59,496 nt of DNA, taken from NCBI GenBank assembly GCA_938041325.1, contig CALIAG010000124.1:1-59496 (forward strand). The letters are read 5' to 3'. The notes below the pieces were generated by a model. It saw only the letters and a program-made list of their open reading frames with translations. It did not search any database and had not been told where the DNA came from. This DNA comes from an uncultured Saprospiraceae bacterium. Lineage in GTDB: Bacteria; Bacteroidota; Bacteroidia; Chitinophagales; Saprospiraceae. Position numbers and translations under genes: made by a program. Shown here piece after piece: positions 37,701-47,461 of this stretch (position 1 is the first letter of the stretch; each line of letters starts with the position of its first letter).

Positions 37701-38476
37701 GAGCCGAGTATTATTTCTGCGAGGTAAGGATTAGTAGGATCAACGAGAACAGTAGAGCCAGGAGGCCCTGTCCATTCAATACCAAACATTGGGTTTGGGC
37801 AAGTGGCTTCTCCTAAGCAGGTATCAGGGACGGCGTTGTTGCATGGATTGAAGGGTTCATATTCTGGATTGTCTGGAATAACCCATTCGTAGTTCAATGT
37901 TTCGCCTGGAAATCCACTTGTTGGCCCGGCTAAATAAGGTTCTTCAAATGGAGGTACCATTGGAGGAGTTGTACTGATTTTTCGAATTGTATAATCGCAT
38001 ACATCTCCATCAAAGCCATCAATCATGATATAGTAGATGCGTCTGAATTCTAAGCCGGTTAGTGTGAAGTTAAAATTGTTAGGAACTGCTGCGAGGTTTG
38101 GTTCACAATAAATGGGGGTTAATGCTTGAACGTCACAGGTATTTCCTACCTCAAAAGCAACGACCTGAAGTCCAGCATCTACAGTCGGAATACCAAAACA
38201 ATTGTTTACTTCAATCTCTAATTCAATCGAACTAAACTCTGCCATGATCGCTAACCATTGTGTGTTTTGTAAAGTTACATCTGGACATTGTGGAAGGACA
38301 TCGTTGTTAATGAATTGGAAGTCAGTATGAAATCCATACCCATCAACACTGTCTAGAAGACAATTGATAATTGGTGCATCAGAAATAGAGGAACCTGGCT
38401 CAACAGACGAGTATTGCGCATAAATGTTATTTGCAAAAAGGAAACAGAGTAAGAATATGCTTATTGAATGTCTCAT
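34793..38476 (-). CDS. Large T9SS type B surface protein
   Basis: This 1,227-residue secreted protein has a signal peptide (ISIFLLCFLFANNIYAQ). Residues ~20-170 form a Cys-containing pre-domain found in other gliding-type proteins (SSVEPGSSISDAPIINCLLD, RRIYYIMIDGFDGD). Three similar Cys-rich segments follow at ~440-720, each pairing an EVEGQLFC-like strand with FSIPSPDPCI. SprB-like repeats (YTFTVTDLQTGC) and the type B C-terminal domain (YVPNIFSPNNDGVNDVF, VFTRWGELVYQ, WDGTRNGKPM) complete it. The stop of the upstream gene on this strand is not far: only 25 bp separate it from the type A cargo gene at 38502, so the two form an operon. Confidence 0.87.
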   Translation of the reverse strand: MRHSISIFLLCFLFANNIYAQYSSVEPGSSISDAPIINCLLDSVDGYGFHTDFQFINNDVLPQCPDVTLQNTQWLAIMAEFSSIELEIEVNNCFGIPTVDAGLQVVAFEVGNTCDVQALTPIYCEPNLAAVPNNFNFTLTGLEFRRIYYIMIDGFDGDVCDYTIRKISTTPPMVPPFEEPYLAGPTSGFPGETLNYEWVIPDNPEYEPFNPCNNAVPDTCLGEATCPNPMFGIEWTGPPGSTVLVDPTNPYLAEIILGSIPGEVCIEINIGCSVDGGCVDVDIPCSISINASGIDATCEQNNGSISGSILGGFGPFEINWSGGSQQVSGSAFSIDGLGPGDYSFSIADIFGGCIEFDQVTIQNIDEEDDLAVTVSEICDPNSDTYMVNLEFSGDGPFFVGGSQVGNNHLIGPFQDNDGYSVSVQSGGPCPVSESISGNASCPCDPVDVDLGSFTTCDGECVDVQGQSFCTDGSFSIPSTDPCIGNFTFDISVIPTDVLSINNLTTDCDASGDNYTVSFEVSGDGPFFINNIPFNGGTYTSESFTSNTSYNFEITTDFSCPFTEIISGNHECPCVPINQNLGSFLVCPGDCQEVEGQLFCDEGQFSIPSPDPCINNFVFEIIWYNSTPISTGQEVSLCSPSGLNYTVSFEIMGTPPFNVNGVSVNSNNFTSAPISTGENYNFEISTVENCPQYAYVDGFHSCFDPNCLSEGGTISQDNITECISNSIETVVITPHTLDQNDIFEFILHNGSLTNPANIIARNQTGIFDFQNALMTTGQAYQISKVVGDNISGLVDLNSPCTVIKEGPTVTFYDVPEVMAMQDVSLTCLLPNATIEGSFEGNLGTPETQWNGPGITQTTPSLNIENEGLYTFTVTDLQTGCSAETSFMATEDKAGPIVSTQVEPLDCANTETTLYANSNDNVELFNWTAPNGQVYNQQNLTTSDPGNFQLIAVGENGCETTTSVSLEQMDDAPQIISSATISPSCYDEKDASISITEFEGEGDDFSFSLNGVNYSDINLFENLSAGNYAVGIIDSRGCESIKEIFVEPAQQLLVSLPDDIDIVLGEEVMLDFESNFEPQYIMWSNSQGEDFADVEELNLRPFNTMLYRITLMDEHDCSVSDEVVLNVKDNKDIAYVPNIFSPNNDGVNDVFSVFASPQVEEISSFQVFTRWGELVYQINNLPPQENPDFGWDGTRNGKPMSSATFVYKAEFKLINGEKEMIVGDVVLMK

Positions 38477-38501
38477 GTTTAAGATATTTGCTCGCTGTTA
38501 A

Positions 38502-41399
38502 TTAAAGTAAAACTATTTTTCCTGACCACGTTCTTTTTTCGTCTAAAATTATTGTGAAAAAGTAAATTCCTGCAGGAAGGTTTTCGGGACGAAATTCGAC
38601 AATTGGTGTTGTGAAAGTTTTTTGGGAAATGATAGCGGACTGACTATTTAAAATCAATAGACTTCCTGAATCAAAAATTCTATCTTTTAAATCAAAATAA
38701 ACAAGATCAGAAAAAGGGTTTGGGTAAACCGATAATTCTTCTTCATTTATTTTTGGATTCTTATTAGATGTCGTTGGATCTATTTCGACAAAATTGTTTC
38801 CGATCAAATGAAAAGTTTCGTTGGTGATAATCGGTTCGTTAAAGTCAAAATAAATTGCCGCTCTATTATTAATTGTAGTCCCTATTGGATTGTCTTTTTT
38901 CTGATCAATTTTAAATTTCACGAAACCATGAGAAGCTGCTTCATTTATATTGCTATCAGGTAAATGAATGTTATTGAAACTGAATTTTAAAATTCCTCCA
39001 CTTAAAACTTCGAGATCGTAAAAATGGCTGGACGTCCCTCGGTGGAGGGTTCCCATGTCCAGCCATGAAGAGAGTGTATCCCTGATAATTATATTGAAAG
39101 CAGTATCAGTTCCTGTATTTTGGAATCGAATCAAATATTCGAGTCCGGTGTTTTGTGCCAAATAGTGTTCTTCTTGATATCCTTTAGGTTCCGCTTTTTT
39201 ATCATTAGGATCGAATGATCCAATGCTTTCCTGGCACTCGATATCATCGGATGGATTGTTGTCGTCAAAAGGCAATTCTAAAACATGACCAAGGCTGTAA
39301 GGTCCTTCGCCGCAACCTTCTAAGACTACAGATGGTCGACTTAATCCAGGATGCCCAAGACTTTGCTCCATTTCAAATCGAATGGTAGAACCTCCTGGCT
39401 CGATTACAAGCAGTGTGTCTGAAAATCCGGGAAGCTGTAAGCCCCCAACGGTAAAGACGATGTGGTCTTCGATGATAATGTAAGATTGGATATTGTCCAT
39501 ATCATCGCCATTATTCGAAACGGTTATTAAAACAGAATCTCCTTGGCAAACACCATCAACTGCAATACTTGATCCGTCCCACAGCTCAATTCCTTCGGGC
39601 ATGCAAATAGTGTCTGGTGTAATATGGGCGGAGACACAATGTGTTTCTCCTATAGTTGTACCTGCACAATTTAAGTTTGCAATAACTTGAAAGGTATTGC
39701 ACTCAAATGGTTCTAAGTCATCCAGCTCGAAAAAGAAAGTATTGCCTGCTTGTGCAGACCAAGGTATGGATGAACTTAATGGATTTAAGTCAATATCAAA
39801 GTCCAATGATAGTTCAATACTGCTTGCTGGAATGGTTCCGTTGTTACAATAGGTTACAGAATAAGTATTGTCAAAACATCTTCTCAAAAAAGGAGTGGAA
39901 ACATCAACAGTAAGTAAAGGACATTCGACGTTGGATTGCATTCCAAAATCAATGGTATCTCTTGTGGGTTCATTTTCGATGCTGACTAAAAGGCTGTCAA
40001 TGCAGGGGTCCCAGTAGTTCAATGTTGAAATAATATGAACAAGGTAATCGCCAGTATCAACTGGAATTATGTATTCTCCATTTTCATTACTTGCGCCCAA
40101 ATAATCCACCAAGCCATTGGCTGAAATGATGACATTTGGAATTCCGTTTTCATCTTCGTCTTGTATGCAATTATTATTGGAGTCAATGTAAACTACACCA
40201 GAAATACTATTGCTTAAGGAAACGCCATTGGCATTAGATTTTACAACATAAAAATCCAAACCACCTGCTCCATAACTTTGCGTATTCCCAATGAATGCAA
40301 ATCCTTCTACGCTGTTTTGTAATTCGATGACTTGTTTTCCATTTTCATTTTCTAAGCCGCCAAAAGTTTTTGCCCAAATCATTGTACCATCGGGATCTGT
40401 CAAAATCGCCAGAAGATCTCTGTTGCCATCAACTTCTGTAAAGCCGGTGATTAAATAATTTCCATTGTTCAACGCAATGATATCTCTTGCTTCTTGACTT
40501 CCCGGCAAGATGTAAGATCTGACCCATTCGCCTGTACCGTCTTCTGCAGTTTTTATCAAGACTACTTCTTGTTCCATGAAAGTGTTGAGGGAGTAGCCTG
40601 CTACAATGTATCCACCACCTGCGACAGCTGCAAAGGAAAAAGCTGTTTCTGTCAATTCAGATCCGTGGCTTCTTTCGGATAACAAATTTCCTTCTTGATC
40701 AATATTTAACCAGTACGAATCTGTTTCTCCGGAACCTATACTATTGGTCAAGCCAATAGCTGTGATATTGTTATTCGAATCTGTCAGAATTTCGTATCCA
40801 TTTTCTAGACCTTCTCCACCAAAATTTTTAGACCAGATTTCTTCTCCTTGTTCGTTGGCTTTGAAAATGAGTAAATCAAAATCATTGACTGGCAGATCTT
40901 GGTCATCTAATATCGTTCGAGAAATATCTCCGGTCATAAAGATGTTTCCATCAGGCGTTTCTGTAATGGATTTTGCATTAATGGAATCTGTGGAAGAATA
41001 CTGTAAGAATATCTCAGAACCTGAAGGATCGATTTTTAGAATGGAAGCAAAAGAAATATCCTCATTGTTTATCGCAGTAGAAGCGATTAAAAAATTTCCA
41101 TCAGAAGATTGAATGATATCTTGACCAAAGTCACTATACGTATCAAGGCCATAGGTTTGTTCCCATTGAACAGAACCATCCATGTCGATTTTTACAGCAT
41201 AAATATCTTGCTGGTTATTAAAGGAATTGCTGCTGCCTACGAGAATGAAGCCTCCATCCGATGTCTCTAATATAGCTTCGCATACATCAGCACCGGTTTC
41301 TCCATAAGTCTTTTCCCAATATTGAGCATTCAAAAAAGAATGACTCAGGATCATGATGATTCCAATTAGTAAAAGAGAATGTAGGTTTTGACGTATCAC
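38502..41399 (-). CDS. T9SS-exported protein with type A sorting domain, paralogue 2
   Basis: This is a paralogue of the protein at 27842-30814, with the same order: signal peptide, propeller-like repeats (DGGFILVGSSNSFNNQQDIYAVKIDMDG), a SpaA/carboxypeptidase-like segment (ENGEYIIPVDTGDYLVHI), conserved GxxHCVxAHI...DxIC and SxGHPGxSRPxVxxEGC blocks, DUF11-like domains (DTAFNIIIRDTLSSWLD), and a type A sorting domain (LSVYPNPFSDLVYFDL...NLPAGIYFFTI). I prefer GTG at 41399 (MIRQNLHSLLLIG), which makes a standard signal peptide of 965 residues in total; TTG at 41432 adds 11. It is the first gene of the minus-strand operon with the 1,227-residue type B protein. Confidence 0.82.
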   Translation of the reverse strand: MIRQNLHSLLLIGIIMILSHSFLNAQYWEKTYGETGADVCEAILETSDGGFILVGSSNSFNNQQDIYAVKIDMDGSVQWEQTYGLDTYSDFGQDIIQSSDGNFLIASTAINNEDISFASILKIDPSGSEIFLQYSSTDSINAKSITETPDGNIFMTGDISRTILDDQDLPVNDFDLLIFKANEQGEEIWSKNFGGEGLENGYEILTDSNNNITAIGLTNSIGSGETDSYWLNIDQEGNLLSERSHGSELTETAFSFAAVAGGGYIVAGYSLNTFMEQEVVLIKTAEDGTGEWVRSYILPGSQEARDIIALNNGNYLITGFTEVDGNRDLLAILTDPDGTMIWAKTFGGLENENGKQVIELQNSVEGFAFIGNTQSYGAGGLDFYVVKSNANGVSLSNSISGVVYIDSNNNCIQDEDENGIPNVIISANGLVDYLGASNENGEYIIPVDTGDYLVHIISTLNYWDPCIDSLLVSIENEPTRDTIDFGMQSNVECPLLTVDVSTPFLRRCFDNTYSVTYCNNGTIPASSIELSLDFDIDLNPLSSSIPWSAQAGNTFFFELDDLEPFECNTFQVIANLNCAGTTIGETHCVSAHITPDTICMPEGIELWDGSSIAVDGVCQGDSVLITVSNNGDDMDNIQSYIIIEDHIVFTVGGLQLPGFSDTLLVIEPGGSTIRFEMEQSLGHPGLSRPSVVLEGCGEGPYSLGHVLELPFDDNNPSDDIECQESIGSFDPNDKKAEPKGYQEEHYLAQNTGLEYLIRFQNTGTDTAFNIIIRDTLSSWLDMGTLHRGTSSHFYDLEVLSGGILKFSFNNIHLPDSNINEAASHGFVKFKIDQKKDNPIGTTINNRAAIYFDFNEPIITNETFHLIGNNFVEIDPTTSNKNPKINEEELSVYPNPFSDLVYFDLKDRIFDSGSLLILNSQSAIISQKTFTTPIVEFRPENLPAGIYFFTIILDEKRTWSGKIVLL

Positions 41400-41609
41400 G
41401 TGGATGTATTTAAATTTTTCTAAATTAATCAAAAGCGTTTGAATTCAGGTTTTCTTTTGACCGTATTTCCGCTTTGTATACTCAAAATCATAAATTTCTT
41501 CTCTTTTTTCAAAAACAAAAAATCATAATTCTCGAATAAATTATATATTTTTAACACTGTAACCTATTGGTAATGAGTGTTTATTGGTTTTAATTCTCGG
41601 AGAGTTTAA

Positions 41610-43007
41610 ATGAAGAATCAGAAAATTTTCGAACTTTTATCCAGCTTTAGTGCACCAGAACTAAGGGAATTGACGGATTACATTAATTCCCCAGTCCATA
41701 ATAAGCATGAAAAAGTCATTTCATTATTCGATTACTATCGGCCTCTTTTAGGGAAAAGTGAATTTAAAATTGAAAAGGAAGCCTTGTTTTACCATTTTTT
41801 TCCTGAGGAAGATTATGATTGGCAGAAAATCCATTACCTCAATTCTTATCTGGTTAAAATAGTGGAAGACTATATTTCCTGGAAGAATTGGAAAGAGCAG
41901 AATCGCATTCAACAATATTATTTAGCGAAAGCCTATCAGGATAAAGGAATGGAGAAATCTTTTGATCGGGTTGTTACCAAAATACAATTGAATCTCAATA
42001 ACAATCCATTGCGAGATGCGCTCTTTTTCAGAGAAAACTATTTGGTAGAGTGGGAGTCAAGTCATTTTTCAATAAAAAAAGGAAAAGTCCAAAACCTGAA
42101 TTTGCAAAACTTATCAGATTCTCTTGATTTGTCTTTTATTGCAGAAAAAATTAAAATGGCTTGTTTGTTATTGAGTCACCAAGCGGTGTCAAAGACTGAC
42201 TACGAAACGGGCCTCTTGGATCCTCTTCTTTCCACTTTGGATGCTGGCCATTATTTGGATCAACCTGCAATCGCTATATATTACTACGCTTATAAATCTT
42301 TAAAAAATCCGGAGGACGATCTTTTCTTTCAAAAACTAAAAGACTTGGTCAAAGAAGAAATTCAATTGTTCTCGAGGGAAGAAGCAACAGATATATATAG
42401 GCTGGCCATTAATAATTGTATAAGAAGAATTAATCTTGGTAAAAAGGAATACATCGGTGAAGTATTTGATTTGTATAAGTCGGGATTGAAAGAAGAAGTT
42501 TATTTGAATGAGGGGCAGATGCCGCTCCGTACTTACAGTAATATAATAGGAAGTGGTTTGAGGCTGAAAGAGTTTGACTGGGTGTTTAAATTTATTTACG
42601 ATTATAAAGAATACTTGCCCAAGAAATCCAGAGAACCCTTTTTTAGTTACAACCTAGCAAAGTATTATTTTGAATTGAAAGATTATAAGAAAGCAATGCA
42701 ATTGCTTTTACAAATGGAGTACGATGACTTGCTTCATAACTTGACTGCCAAAACCATGCTTGCTCAAATGTATTATGAACTTTCTGAATGGACAACTTTA
42801 GATAATTTATTAAGCAGTTTTAAAATTTACATTTATAGAAAAAAGGTATTGGGTTATCACAAGGAGAATTATTTGAAATTTATTTCCTTCACACAGAAAC
42901 TCATACAGGTGAACCGTTATGACAAAGAACAAGTTGCCAAGCTAAAAAGTGAAATTTTAAATACTAAAATTACTGCGGAGAAAGAGTGGCTTTTGCTACA
43001 GGTGTAG
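41610..43007 (+). CDS. Helical-repeat protein of unknown function, paralogue 2
   Basis: This 465-residue soluble helical protein is homologous along its whole length to the one at 31037-32446 (for example SYNLAKYYFELKDYKKAMQLL and FKIYIYRKKVLGYHKENY). It has no signal peptide and no recognised catalytic motif. Like its paralogue it is divergent from a T9SS type A gene, here with a ~210-bp gap in which no clear TAnnTTTG box was found. It is the last gene of the accessory block before the sdh operon. Confidence 0.6.
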   Translation: MKNQKIFELLSSFSAPELRELTDYINSPVHNKHEKVISLFDYYRPLLGKSEFKIEKEALFYHFFPEEDYDWQKIHYLNSYLVKIVEDYISWKNWKEQNRIQQYYLAKAYQDKGMEKSFDRVVTKIQLNLNNNPLRDALFFRENYLVEWESSHFSIKKGKVQNLNLQNLSDSLDLSFIAEKIKMACLLLSHQAVSKTDYETGLLDPLLSTLDAGHYLDQPAIAIYYYAYKSLKNPEDDLFFQKLKDLVKEEIQLFSREEATDIYRLAINNCIRRINLGKKEYIGEVFDLYKSGLKEEVYLNEGQMPLRTYSNIIGSGLRLKEFDWVFKFIYDYKEYLPKKSREPFFSYNLAKYYFELKDYKKAMQLLLQMEYDDLLHNLTAKTMLAQMYYELSEWTTLDNLLSSFKIYIYRKKVLGYHKENYLKFISFTQKLIQVNRYDKEQVAKLKSEILNTKITAEKEWLLLQV

Positions 43008-43080
43008 ATAAGGGAGTTAATAAACATATTACAAGGGCTGAGCATTGAAAATTGAAAAGGCTCGGTGGTGTTTGCTCTAA

Positions 43081-43118
43081 TAAAAAGGAGGTTGCCCCAA
43101 CTGGTGAGACAACCCCTT
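43081..43118 (-). terminator. Terminator of the sdhCAB operon
   Basis: On the minus strand an AAGGGGTTG/CAACCTCCTT stem with a bulge (43085-43118) is followed by a U-run, 23 bp after the sdhB stop. Confidence 0.7.
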
Positions 43119-43140
43119 CCGACAAAAAATATTATTTTAT

Positions 43141-43887
43141 TTATTTTTGAGATCCCAAAACAGAACCCATATAAGCACGATTCATCATCGCGATATTTGT
43201 AATGGAAATTTCCTTTGGACAATCTGCTTCACAAGCTGCGGTATTACTACAAGCTCCAAATCCCTCTTCATCCATTTGATTGACCATGCTTTGTACTCTT
43301 GTTTTATGTTCTACTTCTCCTTGCGGCAACAACCCTAAGTGGGCAATTTTAGCGGCAGTAAATAACATAGCTGAACCATTCGGACAGGCCGCCACACAAG
43401 CTCCACATCCAATGCAAGTAGCGGCATCAAATGCCTGACCAGCTAGATCTTTTTCTATTGCAATAGAGTTGCCATCTTGTGCTTGTCCTGTGTTTACAGA
43501 AATGTAACCTCCTGCCTGTATGATGCGATCAAAAGAAGTTCTATCAACTACTAAATCTTTTATGATTGGAAACGATTTTGCCCGCCAAGGTTCTATCGTA
43601 ATGGTTTCTCCGTCTTTGAAGTAACGCATATGTAGTTGGCAAGTTGTTGTTCCAGAATTTGGTCCGTGAGGACGGCCATTGATGACCATGTTGCAGGATC
43701 CGCAAATTCCTTCTCTACAATCGTGTTCGAATGCGATTGGTGTTTTCTTTTCCGCCAACAAGCCTTCATTCAACACGTCCATCATCTCCAAAAAAGACAT
43801 ATGCTCATCCGCTTCTACTTGATGGGTTTCAAAACGTCCTGGTTCATTAGCTCCATTTTGTCTCCAAACTTTTAATGTCAATTTCAT
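43141..43887 (-). CDS. sdhB: Succinate dehydrogenase/fumarate reductase iron-sulfur subunit
   Basis: SdhB passes electrons from the flavoprotein to quinone through three Fe-S clusters. All three ligand sets are visible: CREGICGSC...C for [2Fe-2S], [12 protein letters not shown] for [4Fe-4S], and [12 protein letters not shown] for [3Fe-4S]. The ATG at 43887 ([10 protein letters not shown]) is chosen; a TTG seven codons upstream is less likely. It follows sdhA by 42 bp and ends the sdhCAB operon. The ~248-residue length is normal. Confidence 0.95.
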   Translation of the reverse strand: MKLTLKVWRQNGANEPGRFETHQVEADEHMSFLEMMDVLNEGLLAEKKTPIAFEHDCREGICGSCNMVINGRPHGPNSGTTTCQLHMRYFKDGETITIEPWRAKSFPIIKDLVVDRTSFDRIIQAGGYISVNTGQAQDGNSIAIEKDLAGQAFDAATCIGCGACVAACPNGSAMLFTAAKIAHLGLLPQGEVEHKTRVQSMVNQMDEEGFGACSNTAACEADCPKEISITNIAMMNRAYMGSVLGSQK

Positions 43888-43929
43888 TTTATAAAGTTTT
43901 AAATGCAAGACAGTCTTGCGAATTAGTAG

Positions 43930-45924
43930 TTATTTATATGAACGCGTTTTCAATTCTACGTTTTCAAATTTCAATTCTTCTTTGTGTAGAATAGGTTCTG
44001 TATCGTCCCATTCCCACGCAGAAACATAAGCGTAATCTTCGTCGTTTCTTTTCGCTTCTCCCTCAGGGCTTTTGTATTCTTCTCTAAAGTGTCCACCACA
44101 AGATTCGTTGCGATCTAAAGCGTCAAGGATCATCGTTTCACCCATTTCTAGAAAATCTGCAACACGGCCAGCCTTTTCTAATTCAGGATTGAATTCTTCT
44201 GCAGTTCCTGGTACGAATACATCACTCCAGAATTCTGCTCGAAGATCACGGACCATCTGTCTTGCTTTTTTAAGGCCTTCTGCATTTCTTGACATCCCGC
44301 AATATTCCCACATGATCTTTCCTAGTCTTCTATGGAAACTCTCAACGGTATGATTTCCTTTTATGGAAAGTATTTTTTCTAGCTTATCTTTCGTGTTCTT
44401 TTCTGCTTCCGCAAACTCTGGTGCGTCTGTACTGATTTTTGGTGTTCGAATTTCATTAGAAAGAAATTGTCCAATCGTATAAGGCAGTACAAAATAGCCA
44501 TCTGCCAATCCTTGCATTAGAGCCGAAGCTCCAAGTCTATTGGCACCGTGGTCAGAAAAGTTTGCTTCACCAGCTGCAAAAAGCCCTGGTACATTGGTTT
44601 CTAAATTATAATCTACCCAAAGGCCACCCATTGTGTAGTGAACTGCAGGATAAATTTTCATTGGTAAAATGTAAGGATTTTCACCAGTGATTTTTTCATA
44701 CATTTCAAAGAGATTACCATATTTGGCAGCGATAACTTCAGTACCTAATTCTTTGATTTTTGCAGCACTAGGATTGTGGATGTTTTGAGAATGCGCAGCA
44801 CTTGTTCCATAGCGAATTATAGCTGAGGAGAAATCTAGAAATACTGCCAATCCAGTTTTGTTAACACCATGACCTTCATCACAGGCAATCTTTGCTGCAC
44901 GCGATGCTACATCCCGAGGAACAAGGTTACCAAATGCAGGATATCTTCTTTCTAAGTAATAATCTCTATCTCCTTCAGGAATGTCGTTTCCGGTTTTCTT
45001 TCCTTCCCGGATAGCCATTACGTCTTCTTTCATTTTAGGAACCCAAACTCGTCCGTCATTTCTTAAAGACTCTGACATCAAGGTAAGTTTGGATTGATAT
45101 TCACCAGAAACTGGAATACAAGTTGGATGGATTTGCGTGTAGCAAGGATTCGCCATATAGGCACCCCGTTTGACAGCTCTCCAAGCAGCGGTTACGTTAG
45201 AACCCATTGCATTGGTAGATAAGTAAAAAACGTTTCCGTAACCTCCACTAGCCAATACAACTGAATGTGCGCCAAACCTTTCTAGCTTTCCAGTCAATAA
45301 ATTTCTTGCGATAATTCCTCTTGCTTTGCCATCAATTTTTACAAGATCCAACATTTCATGTCGGTTGAACATTTCTACATTACCCAAAGAAATTTGTCTG
45401 GATAAAGATTGATATGCACCAAGTAATAATTGTTGGCCAGTTTGACCTCTTGCATAAAAGGTTCTTGATACCTGCACACCTCCAAAGGAACGGTTGGCCA
45501 ATAATCCACCATATTCTCTTGCAAAAGGTACACCCTGAGCAACAGCTTGGTCAATAATGTTTCGACTTACTTCTGCGAGTCTATGAACATTAGATTCTCT
45601 TGAACGGTAATCACCGCCTTTAATCGTATCGTAAAATAAACGATAGACAGAGTCTCCGTCATTTTGATAATTTTTTGCAGCATTGATTCCCCCTTGGGCA
45701 GCAATACTGTGTGCTCTTCTTGGACTATCGTGGAATGTAAAACATTTTACCTTGTATCCAAGTTCTGCTAAAGTTGCAGCAGCAGCAGCACCTGCTAGAC
45801 CTGTACCTACAACAATGACTTCAATTCTTCTTTTATTATTAGGGGCAACCAAATTCATGGTAGAGCGGTACTTCGTCCACTTTTCGTCTAGATTGCCTTT
45901 TGGTTCGTTTGCGTTAAGCGCCAT
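43930..45924 (-). CDS. sdhA: Succinate dehydrogenase/fumarate reductase flavoprotein subunit
   Basis: SdhA oxidises succinate to fumarate with covalently bound FAD. The 664 residues include the FAD-binding Rossmann motif [19 protein letters not shown], the histidyl-FAD region [14 protein letters not shown], and the catalytic [15 protein letters not shown]. The long C-terminal region is typical of Bacteroidota SdhA, which is larger than the E. coli enzyme. It starts 24 bp after sdhC, so it is co-transcribed. In this phylum the complex can run either way, but without growth data the direction cannot be told. Confidence 0.96.
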   Translation of the reverse strand: MALNANEPKGNLDEKWTKYRSTMNLVAPNNKRRIEVIVVGTGLAGAAAAATLAELGYKVKCFTFHDSPRRAHSIAAQGGINAAKNYQNDGDSVYRLFYDTIKGGDYRSRESNVHRLAEVSRNIIDQAVAQGVPFAREYGGLLANRSFGGVQVSRTFYARGQTGQQLLLGAYQSLSRQISLGNVEMFNRHEMLDLVKIDGKARGIIARNLLTGKLERFGAHSVVLASGGYGNVFYLSTNAMGSNVTAAWRAVKRGAYMANPCYTQIHPTCIPVSGEYQSKLTLMSESLRNDGRVWVPKMKEDVMAIREGKKTGNDIPEGDRDYYLERRYPAFGNLVPRDVASRAAKIACDEGHGVNKTGLAVFLDFSSAIIRYGTSAAHSQNIHNPSAAKIKELGTEVIAAKYGNLFEMYEKITGENPYILPMKIYPAVHYTMGGLWVDYNLETNVPGLFAAGEANFSDHGANRLGASALMQGLADGYFVLPYTIGQFLSNEIRTPKISTDAPEFAEAEKNTKDKLEKILSIKGNHTVESFHRRLGKIMWEYCGMSRNAEGLKKARQMVRDLRAEFWSDVFVPGTAEEFNPELEKAGRVADFLEMGETMILDALDRNESCGGHFREEYKSPEGEAKRNDEDYAYVSAWEWDDTEPILHKEELKFENVELKTRSYK

Positions 45925-45948
45925 GAGTATGAATTTAGATCCAGATAA

Positions 45949-46635
45949 TTATTTACTAAAAAAGTGAGCTAGAGGAATAATTACAAAGCCCAAAGGAATT
46001 AAAATTGCATATGCTTTTCCTAAAAAATGAATTGCAGGAGTGTATTTGCGATGGTTTAAACCCAAAGTTTGAAATGCACTTTGAAACCCATGCCATAGGT
46101 GCATTGCAAGCACAATCTGGCCGATCACATATACTACTACAAGAATAGGGTTGCTAAATGCTAGAGAAACTCTTGAGTACAAATCTTTCACTTGCATATC
46201 TACTCCGTCATAACTGACCATTGCAAGTGTATCTGTAAATTTCATTTTAAACCAAAAGTCTCCCATATGTATACATAAGAAAGCCAAGATTAAAGTTCCT
46301 AATAATGCCATCTTTGTTCCACTACTGGAAGTTTTTGCATTAGAAGAAACTGCGTATTTTGATCCTTTTGCTCCTCTGTTTTTTATTGCTAAAGCAATTC
46401 CTTGAATAGTATGTAAGAGGATGAAAAAGTACAAACCGTACGAGGTTGTCTTAATAAAAGGATTATTGGTCATAAAATAGGCGTAGGTATTGAACGACTC
46501 TCCTTGGTCATTAGCAAGAAGTTGAAGATTACCAGCCAAATGAACAACCAGGAATGTGATCAGGAATAAACCTGTTAAACTCATGATCAATTTTTGCCCG
46601 ATTGATGAGGTAAGAAACTTTAGAAACCAACTCAT
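45949..46635 (-). CDS. sdhC: Succinate dehydrogenase cytochrome b subunit
   Basis: This is the single membrane anchor (228 residues, five helices) of the complex, which carries two b hemes and the menaquinone site. Probable heme-ligand His residues are in the helices: VVHLAGN, FILLHTIQG, CIHMGDFWFKMK and AMHLWHGFQSAF. It is the first gene of the sdhCAB operon and has a good promoter 27 bp upstream. The single large C subunit (instead of separate C and D) fits Bacteroidota. Confidence 0.93.
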   Translation of the reverse strand: MSWFLKFLTSSIGQKLIMSLTGLFLITFLVVHLAGNLQLLANDQGESFNTYAYFMTNNPFIKTTSYGLYFFILLHTIQGIALAIKNRGAKGSKYAVSSNAKTSSSGTKMALLGTLILAFLCIHMGDFWFKMKFTDTLAMVSYDGVDMQVKDLYSRVSLAFSNPILVVVYVIGQIVLAMHLWHGFQSAFQTLGLNHRKYTPAIHFLGKAYAILIPLGFVIIPLAHFFSK

Positions 46636-46661
46636 ATTCTGCGTTTTGATTTAATTGATTA

Positions 46662-46692
46662 CAAATCTATTTATTTAATGTTACAAGACCAA
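46662..46692 (-). promoter_or_regulatory. Promoter of the sdhCAB operon
   Basis: On the minus strand TTG (46690-46692), a 20-nt spacer and TAGATTTG (46662-46669) match the Bacteroidota consensus. The box ends 27 bp before the sdhC ATG. The rest of the 303-bp gap shows only a short GGAAACT/AGTTTCC dyad (46797-46827). Confidence 0.7.
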
Positions 46693-46938
46693 CACCAGTT
46701 TTGTGGAATGGGGGTAGAATAATTATTTAGAATGATTCTAATTTCTAATATGTGGTGAATTATGACGTTATGGTCACAGTTCTGGGCTTTTGGGAAGGAA
46801 ACTTTGGTCTCGAAGGCTTTAGTTTCCCAGTAATCTTTGTGCTTTTATAAACGTTTACCTTAGTAATTAGCTCATTGATGAGGACTAAAGCGTACTTTTA
46901 GGCTCTTTTTAGAATAAAAATGAAAGAATTTACAAGTA

Positions 46939-47436
46939 ATGAAGAAAGATCAGAAGTCTGCATTTAAGGAATTTTTGAAAGTTTTCCCGAAAATAGATTT
47001 GCCATTGACCTTGACAGAGGAAAGCCAAATAGAGTTTTCCAGGCATAATTTGCCGATAAGGGAAGAACTTACCCATGATTTTATTATTGCTCACGATAAG
47101 TCTTTAGATGAATTCACAGAGTATGTCCCTTGCTTCAGATTGAAAAACACAGAGAAATTTCATGCAATAGTCTTTTGGAAAGCGGCTTTGATGAATTACG
47201 AATATGTCTTAGTAACCTTTACTGATAAAGGAGAGTTAATAAGTAAAAGGATAATTGCGGGAACTAAATCTATGGAAGGTTCGTTAGTCAGATCAGTTGC
47301 CACAATAGATGAAGACTGGGTTGTACATGTAGTTGGTGGAGTGGCAGATAATAAAGATCAAAAATTCGAGGCTTCCAATAGCCAATCCTTTACTTTCGAA
47401 ATACTCGCCAACGGACAAATAATCATGTCCGATTAA
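46939..47436 (+). CDS. Small protein of unknown function
   Basis: This 165-residue soluble protein has no signal peptide, membrane segment or Cys motif. It has a helical N-terminus (residues 1-45) and a beta-rich remainder (FHAIVFWKAALMNYEYVLVTFTDKGELISKRII, DEDWVVHVVGGV). I do not recognise it. It is monocistronic, divergent from sdhC and followed by a palindromic repeat. Confidence 0.55.
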   Translation: MKKDQKSAFKEFLKVFPKIDLPLTLTEESQIEFSRHNLPIREELTHDFIIAHDKSLDEFTEYVPCFRLKNTEKFHAIVFWKAALMNYEYVLVTFTDKGELISKRIIAGTKSMEGSLVRSVATIDEDWVVHVVGGVADNKDQKFEASNSQSFTFEILANGQIIMSD

Positions 47437-47461
47437 TTTCCAATCTTCTTTCCTGTTGGAA

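Noticed and set aside
46797-46827. GGAAACT/AGTTTCC dyad as a terminator or operator
   Set aside because: Only 7 bp with a 17-nt loop and no T-run; too weak to list separately.
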